Both the position numbers and the translations under genes were made by a program. The notes under the pieces are model-generated. The model ran no database searches, had not been told where the DNA came from, and saw only the letters and a program-made list of their open reading frames with translations. Shown in pieces: positions 11,570 to 24,006 of a stretch of DNA of 64,000 nt (the first letter of the stretch is position 1; each line of letters starts with the position of its first letter). The DNA comes from Glycine soja. Taxonomy: Eukaryota > Streptophyta > Magnoliopsida > Fabales > Fabaceae. The DNA lies in the NCBI RefSeq assembly GCF_004193775.1, contig NC_041007.1, positions 29,166,850 to 29,230,849 of the forward strand, in the 5' to 3' direction.

Positions 11570-13652
11570 TATTTTTCTTCATTCTTCCTCTCTTATTTTC
11601 TTTCTTTCACCTTGACTTATTTCTTCAACTCTTTTTTTTTTCCTTTTTCTTTTCTCTCTTGTTTTTCTTTCCATAACTTGAGGGAACTCAACTCATCTAA
11701 GATTCTAGATAAAGGGTCTTTATGACTAGTACCCTTGCCATTAACACTAGATGAACGATGACTCATGTTGGTTCCTAAGTTGTGGTTCTTTCTTGTTGGA
11801 GGTTTGAAAACAAAAGGTAAAAGAAACTATGGTTGAAACTAGCCAAAATAAACACTAAAAGAGGTGTGAAAGATAAGGGAAAAAACTAATTGGTAAAATG
11901 CAAGCTATCTAGGCGGTTTGACAATGGAAGGTAAAGGAAATAAGCTATGAAAGTAAGCAAGAAAAGTAAACTAGGTGAATCCTAAGAGTGTTTGGATGAC
12001 CACATTCAAGGTTCCCAACAAAACACTCACTATCCTAAGGAAAAATTGCCTAAAATTATTACACACAAATGGAAGTTTGGTAACCTATTGGAGGCTCCCA
12101 ACACACTTCCAATGAAAGGCCTTTTTGTTACAAAACTTGAAAGCAATGAAGGTAAGTAAATTGCAAATTAAAAAATTACAAAATGTCCTCAATTTTGGTG
12201 GTTGTTCTCTCTTTGGTGATTCACTCAATTTGGAGTACTTCTTAGTCCAATAGCTCTTAAAGTGGTTGGCCCCTTGCTTCTTGACTCAAATTCTTCAAGG
12301 GATGGCACCAATCCTCCTTCCAATTCCCTATATGGCTACCCACAAACAAGGAAACAAAGAGACAAGCAATAACCAAAGACCAAAAAAAAAAAGAAATGAA
12401 AGCTAAACCAATGGAGTTTTAACAAGACAATTTTTCAAGGATTATTCAACAATTAAAGCAATGAAAAGGACATAGAAGCAAGCTAGGACTCAAAGAGAAA
12501 CTTAGAATGGCTCTAGAGTAGAGTAAAAAAAACTGAAAAAAAGACTCAAAAAACCTCTAGCTTTGGCACTTGTCTTCACACTAATTTTCAATTGAAATTT
12601 TGGAACTAAGATTGGTATAACATAGGCACCAATTATAGAATAAATTTTGAGCCAAAACAACAAGCACACTTCCCTTTCATTTTTTTCCTGGATACTGATT
12701 TTCCTGCCAACTTGTGTGATTTTTCGTATTTTTTCCTTTTATCCAAATCACTTTTTTATTTTTTTCTAACTTTTTTCCAGATGTCTAGAAAATTCAGTAA
12801 AAATTTCAGCTCAAACTTCGAAGTAACCTATTCTCAGTAATTTTTACAAGTTTGTATGTCCAAGCTGCCAGCACCAGCGATTTGTTTCTTTAAGCATGGT
12901 ATATTGATTGCCTTGGGCTTACTTTCAACCTTCCTATGTATGTTGAACTCACTAGGATTGTTTACCACAGTTTTAGGAGTTCAATATTCACTTAGGATCA
13001 ACATTTCAGCCAGCAATTCAATCACCAAAACTCAAATTCACAATAGACACAATCATAAGGAAACCTAAAAGTTCAAGAAAAGGTTCACAATCAAAGACTC
13101 TCTAAGAATTTTGCATGAGCATGTTAAGGACTAATTAACATGAAAGATTTGACTCAAATCAAATAATAGGCTAAAAGAATTTCATACACTCATGAACAAA
13201 TGAGTTAGACAAAGAAACAAGAAAATAAAATTCAGCACAACATAAGAAATCTTATGTGACAAGTTTCATGACTAGACATGACTTCTATGACAAAACTACA
13301 ATAGGTGAACAAGTCACTCTACATTTTTGAGGTTTTCTTCTACTTTAATATTTTTGTAAGAATTTTATGGTTTAGGTTTCAGCCACAAAAAATAACAAGA
13401 CAAAACTCAAAGGAACCTAAACTCAACACAATTCATGGTTCAAGAACAAGAACAAGAAATTTGAACCATAGAAAATCAAATCTAGTTTCTATAGCAAGTT
13501 TAATCGGTGGAAACTCTAAAGAATCATGTTAACAACATTTAGAACAATACATGTGAGGAGATACATGGAGAAAAATGATGAAACAACAATGGAAGAGAAG
13601 GTAAAGAAAAAAATTAATGGAGGTTTAAGGAGCACCTACTTGAAGCTCTTGT
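11570..13652 (-). other. Leader and decayed 5' coding part of the gypsy derivative
   Basis: AT-rich, with pyrimidine tracts at 11565-11660. No ORF of recognisable content on either strand; presumably untranslated leader plus degraded gag. Confidence 0.6.
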
Positions 13653-13664
13653 GCTCTGATACCA
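13653..13664 (-). other. Primer binding site, initiator tRNA-Met
   Basis: Minus strand TGGTATCAGAGC, two bases from the LTR end; matches the 3' end of plant initiator tRNA-Met. Confidence 0.9.
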
Positions 13665-13666
13665 CT

Positions 13667-14065
13667 TGATGGAAGCTTGCTTGTAGGGCTTCTATGGAGG
13701 CTGGATCTTTGAGCTTCAATGGGGTCCTTTAATGGTGATTTTCCACCATGGAGATGCAGCGGAAGACAAAGGAAAAGAGGTGAGAGGAGGCGCCATCCAT
13801 TAAGGAATAAGCCATGGAAGAAGGAGCTTCACCACCAAGATGAGCCTTGGATAAGAAGCTTGGAAGGATGCTTCAATGGAGGAAAATAAAGAGGGAGAGA
13901 AAGAGAGAGGGGGGAGCACGAAATTGAAGGAATAAAAGAGGGAGAGAAGTGGAACTTTGAATTATGTCTCACAAGACTCTCATTCATCAAAGTTACAACA
14001 AGTGTTACACATGCTTCTATTTATAGACTAGGTAGCTTCCTTGAGAAGCTTTCTTGAGAAAACTT
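13667..14065 (-). repeat. 5' LTR (element sense) of the gypsy derivative, left segment
   Basis: Repeats 9274-9670 until interrupted by the copia element; the last five bases (AACTT) are the target duplication of that insertion. Confidence 0.9.
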
Positions 14066-15063
14066 TGAAATTCTGATACAGAGGTCAGATGTCGTACCAG
14101 ATGTCACGACATCACGCTTCAGAACATGCAGATGATGTTTGACTGTATGAACAGATTAAACAAGTAAATAACACAAGAGAATTGTTAACCCAGTTCGGTG
14201 CAACGTCACCTACATCTGGGGGCTACCAAGCCAGGGAGGAAATCCACTAAAATAGTGTTAGTTCGAAGATCTAACAGCCACTGTTTACAACCTTCTCACC
14301 TAACCACTACCCGTGCAATCTCTACCTAAGAGCCACTCTTAGATATGAGAACCCCTCTCACTCCCTCTCAATCACTCTCCCGTGTTTACAAATAAATCCA
14401 AGACACACCAGAGATTGCTCTCTGAACAAAGAGATCAACTCTACACACTCAGGTCCAACACTTGATGTTAGGGTAACATCAAGGTGGCTCACAAAACACT
14501 CAAGTCCCAAAACTCACAAAATAACTCTTCAATCCCGGACTTGGTAGAAAACTCGTGCAGCCTTCATGTTTATATAGCAGTGTGCGTATCTGGGCTGCAA
14601 CAGCTTGCGCTGGATGAGATCTATCATTCTCCTGAAAAATCTGCACTTAAAGATCTAAAAGATCAAGTTTGATCTTTTAGTTTTTATCTTTAATCTTTAA
14701 TCCCTAAACGAACTATTCAAGTTTGTAATTCGAACTTTAATTATCTTTTAATTCGTTCCTAAAGATAGATCGCCAAATCTGTTGCTAACTGCACATTAAT
14801 CTGTTAAAGATATAACAGATTTATGTGTCCAGTATTTTCGGGCCGGATGTCAGGACATCGTGTCCGACATCGTGGATCCTGCAGCTTCAATTCTTCATTT
14901 GACATTTTATCTTGCCTTGTGCATTGTGCAGCCCAATCTGATTCCTTGACATAACGTTGGACATCATGTGCAACAACTCCAGCTTTCCTTCATTGTCTAA
15001 GTGCTTATGTTTTAACAAAATTTTAGCCAATCTTTTAAAGCTCAGTAAAGCTAAGCACTAACA
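14066..15063 (-). repeat. 3' LTR (element sense) of the SIRE-like element
   Basis: 998 bp, same length as 22547-23544 with three differences. Ends in TGAAATTC / CACTAACA on the plus strand. Confidence 0.96.
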
Positions 15064-15075
15064 ATCTCCCCCTTT
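15064..15075 (-). other. Polypurine tract of the SIRE-like element
   Basis: Minus strand AAAGGGGGAGAT immediately before the 3' LTR start TGTTAGTG. Confidence 0.88.
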
Positions 15076-15693
15076 GGCAAATTTTGTCTAAAACATACTT
15101 AGACACTTCCTGAGCAGGTACGAGCAGTTATGCAAGTGGGATCAGCAACTTTCATTATCAGAGTAATCAAGCACAGCGGTATCTGTAGTGGCGACAGCAA
15201 AATTCTGCAAGTTGCAAGTCGTTTCCAGGATGTCAAGACATCTCACGTGACATCAGCTTTCTGCTCCCCCTGTCTCCATGCTCCTACTGCTGTGAAGCAG
15301 TTCACGGCAGCATCTTCTATCAGCTACTAGTCTTTTCCAGGATGTCAAGACATCTCATGTGACATCAGCGTTCTGCTCCCCCTGTCTCCATGCTCTTACT
15401 GTATCTTCTATCAGCTACTAGTTTTAGTAGCTTACATCAGTCATCATCAGCAGCAGTCTCCCCCTCAAAATCATATACATACAACTCCCCCTCAAAATCA
15501 TGAATCATGCATACATCGTATCCTACTTACTCAAGATCATAAATCATGCATAATATTATTACTCCCCCTTTTTAGACAGAATTTGACAAAAGTAGAATGC
15601 ATGCAAATATTACAGACCAATAGCAATCAATTGTTCAAAGGGACATGCCCCTATAGCTAGTAAGAGTAAAAAGCAAAAATAAAGGTCTGATGG

Positions 15694-17559
15694 TCATGGG
15701 GTGGCCTCAGAATCATCATCATCTGATTCTGTATCCTCTGCTGCATCTTCTTCTTCCTCAGCTGCTTCTTCTTCCTCAGCTTCTTCTTCTTCCTCAGCTT
15801 CTTCTTCTTCCTCAGCTGCTTCTCCATCATCAATGCCACTTTCTGAGAGTCTTTTGATCAGGCGTTCCAGCTCCATTTTCTTCTCTGTGGTGGCTTTGAT
15901 GGTTGCTTCCAGCACCTTGCATGTGTCCTTGAGTTCAGCAATCAAAGCATCCTTGGACACAGCACCTGAAGCAGCAACTTTCCCTGATGTCGAGACAATG
16001 TCTGGGACATGTGTCCCCTCAAGCAGTTTGTAATGCAGGGACAGAGCCGATTCTCTCTTCATCACAGAGTCAATGTTGTTTAAAATATTGGGATGTTGAC
16101 TCAACATAATGCCACACAATACAGTTGGGAAGGCAATGGGTAATTTGACCGCAAAGGATTCTGAATGCTTAATAGTTTGATCAAAAATATAGTTTCCAAA
16201 ATTAAATTTGGACTTGGTTCCAACAGCATACAGAAATTTACCCAAACCTGTGGCAACAGTGGAAGTATGATTGGTGGGTACCCAGTTTGCAGCGCCAATC
16301 CTGTGCAGGATTGCATACTTCACACTTAGCTTCCCTGCAGAAAGCTTCCCTTTCTTTGGCCACTGCTGGACTTGTTTGGCAGTGATTTCCTTGGCAATCT
16401 GATGCTCAGAAACATCAATATCCACCACTCCTTCAGTTGGTCTGCCCAGGTATTTGTTGATTATAGCAGGGGAGAATCTAACACATTTTCCTCTGACAAA
16501 CACTTTCTGATACTCATCACTCTTTCTGTTTGTTATGTCAGAGGGAATGTTGACAATGAATTCCCTGACTAGACTTTCATAGCAATCTCCCAACTTGGCG
16601 ACAGTTTTCAGCAGTCCAGCAGCCTTGATGAGGTCCATGATCTCCTTGCAATCCAAGGCATTTCTTCCCAGTTCTCTTTCTAAAGCAAGCCTTCGTTGAT
16701 ATACAAATTTCCACCTTTCAACATTGCCAATGGAGTGGAATGAGATGTTGTCCAATGGTGCATTAGGGACATTTCCAGGCACCTTTTTCCCTGATTTCTT
16801 GGCCCTCTTGATGTCGGGAACATCTAGTTCGACATCATCATCAGAATCAGATGAGGAAATTTCTTTCCTCTTCTTGGAAGGGATTGCAACTTTGCTCCAT
16901 CTGGATGTGGTAGGAGTGATTGGTGTGCTCTTCTTCTGTGCCATAGTTTTGATTCGTCCAGACCTAGTAATGGGGGTTTTTCCCTTTTTGCTTTGTAATC
17001 TTTCTGCAATGCCAGGTGCCAACTTGTTGGCAATGGGTTCCTCATCAGATTCTACTTCTTCTAGGTCAATGAGGTTACCTGGAGCAGGTTCTGGTGCCCT
17101 TGGTGCAGGGGTCTCCTCTGAGGCTTGATCCTCTTCCTCTGTTGATTCTTCTTTGCTGGATGAAGAGAGGACTTCAGCATTTGGGGTGGAAGATGTTGGA
17201 ACATCTTTAGCAGCATCAGGGACAGAAACATTTGGGGTGCAAGATGTTGGAACATCTTTATCAGCATCAGGGACAGAGGCATCTTTCAAAATGCTACTCA
17301 CAATACTGCGGATCTTCTTATCCATCTCCGGGTCTACTTCCCTAGGACTTGTTGCAAGGCTAGGGTTTTCAGAAATCTTCACTCCCTGTTGTCTTTTGGG
17401 AACCAGTTTCTCAGGAACAGGGGCTTGACCAGGAATCATTTGTATGGGTTGGATATGGAATTCAGGTTGTTCCTAGTTTGATGGTGCTTTGGTGGATGAT
17501 GGAGATGATGGTACAGAGGGTGAACCAGGAGATGAAGTATCTTTTGGTGAGGTAGCCAT
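15694..17559 (-). pseudogene. SIRE second ORF (env-like), one internal stop
   Basis: Starts at the ATG at 17559 and runs to 15694; a single TAG at 17473-17475 (codon 29) interrupts it, and 581 codons are open after the next ATG at 17439. The product begins with a Pro/Ser/Thr-rich region, has a basic middle with KKRK-type clusters, then a folded domain (about 16040-16760) resembling the 'putative plant transposon protein' domain, with a W-x-P-x-x-H pattern (NWVPTNHTS), a helical segment near 15850-15960 that may be a coiled coil, and a Glu/Asp-only C-terminal tail. In SIRE1 the equivalent ORF is called envelope-like; true fusion activity is unproven. It lies in frame with pol through the read-through site. 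Confidence 0.82.
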
Positions 17560-17748
17560 GGAGAAGCAGAGCTTTTGAAATGGTTTCGTGAAAATCTGAG
17601 AGGTGTTGGGGAATGCTGATGAAAACGAGAATGCCACGAAAATGTAAATTTGAATGAGGAATGTAGAGGGACGTGTGAAGCAACGGTCGAATTTGTTGTG
17701 GCCCAGTAGTGAACGCGCTATTAACGTTTGAGCACGTTCAGATGAAAG

Positions 17749-17757
17749 TAATTGCTA
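17749..17757 (-). promoter_or_regulatory. Stop codon read-through site between pol and ORF2
   Basis: Pol ends in TAG followed directly by CAA TTA, the CAR-YYA context known from tobacco mosaic virus and reported for SIRE1. The 65 codons from here to the ORF2 ATG at 17559 are all open in the same frame (198 bp between the two codon starts). Seen directly; function inferred from the published SIRE1 case. Confidence 0.85.
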
Positions 17758-20700
17758 TAAATCCTCTAGCAGACAAATGCCCAGCTTGCCCCTCAGTTTT
17801 TCAAACTGATTTGCATCCAATGCCTTTGTGAAAATATCTGCTATTTGTTCCTCAGTGTCAACATGCTTCAGTGTGATAACTTTATCATCAACAAGATCTC
17901 TAATATAGTGATGTCTAATGTCAATGTGCTTGGTTCTGCTGTGTTGAACAGGATTTTTAGAAATATTAATAGCACTCAAGTTGTCACAGTACAATGTCAT
18001 GACATCTTGTTCGACATTGTACTCCTTAAGCATCTGCTTCATCCAAACTAGTTGTGAACAGCTGCTTCCTGCTGCAATATACTCTGCTTCTGCAGTAGAT
18101 AGGGACACACAGTTCTGCTTCTTGCTGAACCATGAAATAAGATTGTTGCCCAAATAGAAGCATCCACCAGAAGTGTTTTTTCTGTCATCTGCACTTCCAG
18201 CCCAATCAGCATCACAATACCCAACCAGCATTGAATCTGAACAATGACAGTACATAATCCCATAGTCACTGGTGCCATTTACATATTTCAGAATTCTCTT
18301 TACTTGATTCAAGTGACTCATCTTAGGATTGGCTTGATATCTTGCACAAACACCTACTGCATAGGTGATGTCAGGTCTGCTAGCTGTTAAATATAGTAAG
18401 CTCCCAATCATGCTTCTGTACAGACTTTGATCAACACTGGTGCCAGCTTCATCTTTTGACAGCTTCAAGTGAGTAGGTGCAGGTGTTCTTTTATGGCTGG
18501 CATTTTCCATCCCAAACTTCTTGACAATGTTCTTTGCATACTTGCTTTGTGAGAGGAATATGGAGTCTTCCATCTGCTTCACTTGGAGTCCCAGAAAATA
18601 AGTCAGCTCTCCAACAAGACTCATCTCAAATTCAGATTGCATCTGTTGGACAAAATGTCGAAGCATCTCATTCGACATCCCTCCAAACACAATGTCATCA
18701 ACATATATCTGTGTTATCATCAAGTTTTCAGCATCTTGTTTGACAAAGAGAGTCTTGTCAATTCCTCCCTTCCTATACCCTTGCTGAGTAAGGAATTCTG
18801 TTAGCCTTTCATACCAAACTCTTGGAGCTTGCTTCAATCCATAGAGAGCCTTCTTGAGCCTGTATACGTGATCTGGATGAGTTGGATCTACAAATCCCTT
18901 TGGCTGCTCCACATAGGCTTCTTCATTCAGGCATCCATTCAGAAACGCGCTCTTCACATCCATCTGGTACAGCTTGAATTTGAGGATGCAAGCTACGCCA
19001 AGTAACAATCTGATGGACTCAAGTCTAGCAACAGGGGCGAAAGTTTCATCAAAGTCTACACCTTCAATCTGAGTGTAGCCTTGAGCAACAAGTCTGGCCT
19101 TGTTTCTGGTTATAACACCTTCTTCATTGGTTTTGTTCTTGAAGATCCACTTGGTGCCAATCACATTAGTTCCCTCGGGTCTAGGAACTAGCTCCCAAAC
19201 TTCATTCCTTTTGAATTGCTCCAATTCTTCTTGCATAGCATTGATCCAGAACTCATCAGTCAGTGCCTCTTTCACATTCTTGGGCTCAATTTTGGAGACA
19301 AAACATGAATTGGAGACAATCTCAATCTCCCTTGATCTTGTAGTGACTCCTCTGTTTGGATCTCCTATAATCAGCTCCTTGGGGTGCATCTTCTGGATTC
19401 TAATGGAGGGTCTCTTGTCAGGTTGATTGATGTTTGGTTCATCTGTAGCAGAATCAGAGTTTTCTGCATTTTCTGCACTTTTAGCTGTATCTGCTACATT
19501 GTCTCCCGATGTTCTGACATCTTCTTCGACATCCTTCTTTCTTGCTGGAGTTAGATCATCAACAACCACATTGATGGATTCCATCACAGTTCTGGTTCTG
19601 GAATTGAATACTCTATATGCTCTGCTGTTTGTAGAGTATCCCAAGAATATCCCTGCATCACTCTTGGGATCCATCTTTCTCCTTTGCTCTCTATCTGCCA
19701 AAATGTAACATGGACTTCCAAAGATGTGGAAGTGCTTGACAGTTGGCTTCCTCCCTTTCCAGATTTCATACAGTGTGGTTGGAGTCCCTCTTCTAAGTGT
19801 GACTCTGTTGTGGATGTAGCATGCTGTGTTCATAGCTTCAGCCCAGAGATTATAGGGAAGTTCTTTGGCATGAAGCATGACCCTAGCAGCTTCTTGCAAA
19901 GTCCTGTTTTTCCTTTCAACTATGCCATTTTGCTGTGGTGTAATGGCTGCAGAGAACTCATGAGTGATGCCTTCAGATGTGCAGAATTCAGTAAACTTGT
20001 TGTTTTCAAACTCTCTGCCATGGTCACTCCTGATTCTCTTGATGACACAGTCTTTTTCTCTTTGAAGTCTTAGACTCAACTCCTTGAATACTTCAAAGGT
20101 GTCTGATTTTTCTCTGATAAAGTTGACCCAGGTAAATCTGGAGAAATCATCCACAACAACATAGGCATACCTCTTTCCTCCAAGGCTTTCAACTTGCATA
20201 GGCCCCATCAAGTCCATGTGAAGTAGTTCCAGTACCCTGGAAGTGGTCTGATGTTGAAGCTTCTGGTGGGACATCTTGACTTGCTTTCCAATCTGACATT
20301 CACCACAGATTCTGCCTTCTTCTATTTTCAGATTGGGAATGCCTCTAACAGCACCTTTGTCAATGATTTTCTTCATGCCTCTTAAGTGCAGATGTCCGAA
20401 TCTTTGATGCCATATTTTGACTTCATCTTCTTTGGAGAATAGACATGTGGAGGAGTAACTGGTTTCTTGAGGTGTCCATAGGTAACAGTTGTCCTTTGAT
20501 CTGCTGCCCTTCATTAGAACTTCACTCTTCTCATTTGTCACCAAGCATTCTGACTTTGTGAAGTTTACATTGAATCCTTCATCACACAACTGACTGATGC
20601 TGATCAGGTTTGCAGTCAGTCCCTTCACCAGCAGTACTTTGTTCAGACTAGGAAGTCCATCATGGGCTAGCTTTCCCATTCCAGTGATCTTTCCTTTAGA

Positions 20701-22488
20701 GCCATCTCCAAATGTCACATAGCTAGTGGAGCAAGGTTCAATGTTCACCAGGAATTCTTTAACTCCTGTCATGTGTCTGGAACAGCCGCTATCTAGGTAC
20801 CAATCTTCCTTAGCTGATGCTCTAAGTGAAGTATGAACAACAAGACTAACAGTCTTGTGTTTTGGAACCCACATCATCTTCCTTCCACTGCTGCTACTTT
20901 GAGTTCCATGATGTGGATGGCCATGTAAATGATAGCAAAAGGGCTTTATGTGACCATACTTGCCACAGTAGTGACACCTCCACTTCTTTCTTTTGCTCCT
21001 TTTCTGCTGCGTTCCATGATGTCGAGACCGATGTTGTGACATCGTGGCTCCAGTGCTGTTTTTGGCAGGAACAAATTCTGTCATGGTTGTTCTGCCAGCA
21101 GATTTATGATTAAATCCAAGTCCTCTCTGGTTTCCAACATTCTTCCCAAGCTGTAGCACCTCATCAAGCAAATCTGAGCCTTTATTCAGCATCTTTATTG
21201 ATTTTGTCATGTTTTCCAGTTTAGAGTTCAGAAAACCAATTTCTCCTTTAAGTTCAGAGATTTCCTCTTCATGTGCCTCCTTCTCAGCCTCCAGATTTGC
21301 AATGACCTTCTTTAGTTGTGCTTCTTGCTGAAGAATCTTCTCACTTTTGATGCATAGTTCTCTATAGGATATAGCAAGCTCATCAAAAGTGATTTCACTA
21401 TCTGTATCACTTGAATCTTCAGCAGATTCAAATCTCCCAGTGAGTGCATTCACATCTCTGTCAGAGTCACTTTCTTGTTCACTCTCTGTATCATCAGACC
21501 GACATACAGAAAGTCCTTTCCTCTGCTTCTTGAGATGAGTGGGACATTCAGCTTTGATGTGTCCATAGCCTTCACACCCATGGCATTGAACTCCTTTGCT
21601 GTGACTGGGCTTTTCTTCTGACCTTTTCTGGTATTCACTACCTTTCTTGATGTCGAAAGGGATGTTCCGGACATGTGGTTTCTGCCTCCTGTCCATTCTG
21701 TTCAGCACTTTGTTGAACTGTTTTCCAAGGAGCACAACTGCGTTAGTCAGACCTTCATCAGTATCCAGGTCATACTCGTCTTCTTCTCCTTCATCATTGG
21801 ACACGAACGCCAGATTCTTGCTCTTCTTTTCAATCCTATCCGAGAGTCCTAGCTCAAAGGTTTGAAGGGAACCAATGAGTTCATCTACTCTCATGTTGCA
21901 AATGTCTTGGGCCTCCTCTATTGCAGTGACTTTCATGTCAAATCTCTTAGGCAAAGATCTGAGGATCTTTCTCACCAGCTTTTCATCTGTCATCCTTTCT
22001 CCCAAGGCAGTGCAAGCATTGGCAATTTCTAGAATGTTCATGTGGAAGTCATGAATACATTCTTCCTCCTTCATCTTCAGATTTTCGAATTTTGTAGCCA
22101 ATAGTTGCAATCTGGACATCTTTACTTTGGAGGTTCCTTCATGAGTGGTTTTCAGGATCTCCCATGCATCCTTGGCCACTGTGCATGTGTTGATCAGTCT
22201 GAAGATATTCTTGTCAACTCCATTGAATAGAGCATTCAAGGCTTTGGAGTTTCCAAGTGCCAATTCGTCTTCTTCTTTTGTCCAGTCTTCTTCTGGCTTT
22301 AATTCATTAGTGGGCTTTCCTTCTGTGTCCAGCATCTTGGGATGATCCCAGCCTTTGATGACAGCTTTCCAGGTTCTGCTATCCAGTGATTTGAGGAAGG
22401 CCACCATCCTTGCTTTCCAGTATTCATAGTTGGTTCCATCCAGAATTGGTGGTCTGTTCACTGGTCCTCCTTCTTTCTCCATGTTCAT
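17755..22488 (-). CDS. SIRE1-like gag-pol polyprotein, intact 1577 codons
   Basis: Encodes all proteins for particle formation, reverse transcription and integration of the copia element. In order: gag capsid region (about residues 1-250), CCHC knuckle [14 protein letters not shown] near 300-315, a coiled-coil-like Glu/Lys stretch near 375-430, a second knuckle [14 protein letters not shown] near 503-517, protease with DSG ([11 protein letters not shown], near 562), pre-integrase HHCC region ([11 protein letters not shown] near 690), integrase core with D (HMDLMGP near 757), D (RSDHGREF near 818) and E ([14 protein letters not shown] near 855), reverse transcriptase with YVDD near 1261 and RNase H (CDADWAG near 1425, STAEAEY near 1460). 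All key catalytic residues are present. No frameshift or nonsense codon; start chosen at the methionine opening the SIRE-type gag, 44 bp after the primer site. Possibly active. Confidence 0.95.
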   Translation of the reverse strand: MNMEKEGGPVNRPPILDGTNYEYWKARMVAFLKSLDSRTWKAVIKGWDHPKMLDTEGKPTNELKPEEDWTKEEDELALGNSKALNALFNGVDKNIFRLINTCTVAKDAWEILKTTHEGTSKVKMSRLQLLATKFENLKMKEEECIHDFHMNILEIANACTALGERMTDEKLVRKILRSLPKRFDMKVTAIEEAQDICNMRVDELIGSLQTFELGLSDRIEKKSKNLAFVSNDEGEEDEYDLDTDEGLTNAVVLLGKQFNKVLNRMDRRQKPHVRNIPFDIKKGSEYQKRSEEKPSHSKGVQCHGCEGYGHIKAECPTHLKKQRKGLSVCRSDDTESEQESDSDRDVNALTGRFESAEDSSDTDSEITFDELAISYRELCIKSEKILQQEAQLKKVIANLEAEKEAHEEEISELKGEIGFLNSKLENMTKSIKMLNKGSDLLDEVLQLGKNVGNQRGLGFNHKSAGRTTMTEFVPAKNSTGATMSQHRSRHHGTQQKRSKRKKWRCHYCGKYGHIKPFCYHLHGHPHHGTQSSSSGRKMMWVPKHKTVSLVVHTSLRASAKEDWYLDSGCSRHMTGVKEFLVNIEPCSTSYVTFGDGSKGKITGMGKLAHDGLPSLNKVLLVKGLTANLISISQLCDEGFNVNFTKSECLVTNEKSEVLMKGSRSKDNCYLWTPQETSYSSTCLFSKEDEVKIWHQRFGHLHLRGMKKIIDKGAVRGIPNLKIEEGRICGECQIGKQVKMSHQKLQHQTTSRVLELLHMDLMGPMQVESLGGKRYAYVVVDDFSRFTWVNFIREKSDTFEVFKELSLRLQREKDCVIKRIRSDHGREFENNKFTEFCTSEGITHEFSAAITPQQNGIVERKNRTLQEAARVMLHAKELPYNLWAEAMNTACYIHNRVTLRRGTPTTLYEIWKGRKPTVKHFHIFGSPCYILADREQRRKMDPKSDAGIFLGYSTNSRAYRVFNSRTRTVMESINVVVDDLTPARKKDVEEDVRTSGDNVADTAKSAENAENSDSATDEPNINQPDKRPSIRIQKMHPKELIIGDPNRGVTTRSREIEIVSNSCFVSKIEPKNVKEALTDEFWINAMQEELEQFKRNEVWELVPRPEGTNVIGTKWIFKNKTNEEGVITRNKARLVAQGYTQIEGVDFDETFAPVARLESIRLLLGVACILKFKLYQMDVKSAFLNGCLNEEAYVEQPKGFVDPTHPDHVYRLKKALYGLKQAPRVWYERLTEFLTQQGYRKGGIDKTLFVKQDAENLMITQIYVDDIVFGGMSNEMLRHFVQQMQSEFEMSLVGELTYFLGLQVKQMEDSIFLSQSKYAKNIVKKFGMENASHKRTPAPTHLKLSKDEAGTSVDQSLYRSMIGSLLYLTASRPDITYAVGVCARYQANPKMSHLNQVKRILKYVNGTSDYGIMYCHCSDSMLVGYCDADWAGSADDRKNTSGGCFYLGNNLISWFSKKQNCVSLSTAEAEYIAAGSSCSQLVWMKQMLKEYNVEQDVMTLYCDNLSAINISKNPVQHSRTKHIDIRHHYIRDLVDDKVITLKHVDTEEQIADIFTKALDANQFEKLRGKLGICLLEDL

Positions 22489-22532
22489 CAGAATTTATCT
22501 CCCTAGATCTCACTCAGTGATTTAGAGTGCCT

Positions 22533-22544
22533 GCTCTGATACCA
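22533..22544 (-). other. Primer binding site, initiator tRNA-Met
   Basis: Minus strand TGGTATCAGAGC, two bases inside the 5' LTR end. Confidence 0.92.
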
Positions 22545-22546
22545 AT

Positions 22547-23544
22547 TGAAATTCTGATACAGAGGTCAGATGTCGTACCAGATGTCACGACATCACGCTT
22601 CAGAACATGCAGATGATGTTTGACTGTATGAACAGATTAAACAAGTAAATAACACAAGAGAATTGTTAACCCAGTTCGGTGCAACGTCACCTACATCTGG
22701 GGGCTACCAAGCCAGGGAGGAAATCCACTAAAATAGTGTTAGTTCGAAGATCTAACAGCCACTGTTTACAACCTTCTCACCTAACCACTACCCGTGCAAT
22801 CTCTACCTAAGAGCCACTCTTAGATATGAGAACCCCTCTCACTCCCTCTCAATCACTCTCCCGTGTTTACAAATAAATCCAAGACACACCAGAGATTGCT
22901 CTCTGAACAAAGAGATCAACTCTACACACTCAGGTCCAACACTTGATGTTAGGGTAACATCAAGGTGGCTCACAAAACACTCAAGTCCCAAAACTCACAA
23001 AATAACTCTTCAATCCTGGACTTGGTAGAAAACTCGTGCAGCCTTCATGTTTATATAGCAGTGTGCGTATCTGGGCTGCAACAGCTTGCGCTGGATGAGA
23101 TCTATCATTCTCCTGAAAAATCTGCACTTAAAGATCTAAAAGATCAAGTTTGATCTTTTAGTTTTTATCTTTAATCTTTAATCCCTGAACGAACTATTCA
23201 AGTTTGTAATTCGAACTTTAATTATCTTTTAATTCGTTCCTAAAGATAGATCGCCAAATCTGTTGCTAACTGCACATTAATCTGTTAAAGATATAACAGA
23301 TTTATGTGTCCAGTATTTTCGGGCCGGATGTCAGGACATCGTGTCCGACATCGTGGATCCTGCAGCTTCAATTCTTCATTTGACATTTTATCTTGCCTTG
23401 TGCATTGTGCAGCCCAATCTGATTCCTTGACATAACGTTGGACATCATGTGCAGCAACTCCAGCTTTCCTTCATTGTCTAAGTGCTTATGTTTTAACAAA
23501 ATTTTAGCCAATCTTTTAAAGCTCAGTAAAGCTAAGCACTAACA
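22547..23544 (-). repeat. 5' LTR (element sense) of the SIRE-like element
   Basis: 998 bp; carries the promoter used for the element's genomic RNA. See the paired LTR at 14066-15063. Confidence 0.96.
23050..23058 (-). promoter_or_regulatory. TATA box in SIRE 5' LTR
   Basis: Minus strand CTATATAAA, about the middle of the LTR; identical in the other LTR at 14569-14577. Transcription would run leftward into gag-pol. Confidence 0.75.
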
Positions 23545-23549
23545 AACTT

Positions 23550-24001
23550 CCTTGAGAAGCTTCTTTGAGAAAACTTCCTTGAGAAGCTAGAGCTTAGCTA
23601 CACACACCCCTCTAATAACTAAGCTCACCTCCTTGAGAAGCTTCCTTGAGAAGATTCCTAAAGAAGTTAGAGCTTAGCTACACACACCCCCTATAATAGC
23701 TAAGCTCACCCCCATGCCAAAATACATGAAAATATAAAAAAAAGTCTCTATTTCAAAGACTACTCAAAATGCCCTGAAATACAAGGCTAAAACCCTATAC
23801 TACTAGAATGGCCCAAATACAAGGCCCAAAAGAAGGAAAAACCAATTCTAACATTTACAAAGAAGAATGGATCCAACCTTGACCCATGGGCTCAAAAATC
23901 TACCCTAAGGTTCATGAGAACCCTAGGGCCTTCTTTAGTAGCTCTAGCCCAAGCCTCTTGGAGTCTTCTATCCAATACCCTTGGGGGGTAGGATTGCATC
24001 A
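23550..24001 (-). repeat. 5' LTR (element sense) of the gypsy derivative, right segment
   Basis: Continuation of 13667-14065 after the copia insertion; matches 9670-10096 and ends GCATCA before the duplication CTTTC at 24002-24006. Confidence 0.9.
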
Positions 24002-24006
24002 CTTTC

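Larger units (their letters stand above)
14066..23544 (-). mobile_element. SIRE1-like Ty1/copia retrotransposon, complete and young, minus strand
   Basis: 9479 bp with two 998-bp LTRs, TG...CA ends, 5-bp duplication AACTT (14061-14065 and 23545-23549), initiator-Met primer site and polypurine tract. The LTRs differ by three transitions (14536/23017, 14706/23187, 14973/23454), so insertion is recent: about 0.1 million years at an assumed 1.3e-8 substitutions per site per year. Gag-pol is uninterrupted and a second ORF follows in frame after a leaky-type stop. The size and this arrangement match soybean SIRE1 (known family). Confidence 0.95.
9274..24001 (-). mobile_element. Deletion-derivative Ty3/gypsy (chromovirus-like) element, minus strand, host of the SIRE insertion
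   Basis: Two LTRs of about 0.8 kb (TGATGG...GCATCA on the plus strand) flank a 3.57-kb interior; the right LTR is split by the copia element. Target duplication CTTTC at 9269-9273 and 24002-24006. The initiator-Met primer site next to the right LTR and polypurine tract next to the left LTR fix the minus orientation. Only gag and RT scraps remain; most of RT, RNase H and integrase are absent, so it moved with borrowed proteins or was deleted after insertion. About 15 differences between the LTRs by eye. Confidence 0.88.

Noticed and set aside
15701..16033. Ser-rich ORF on the plus strand opposite the SIRE ORF2
   Set aside because: Mirror image of the GAA/GAG-rich coding of the acidic tail on the minus strand.
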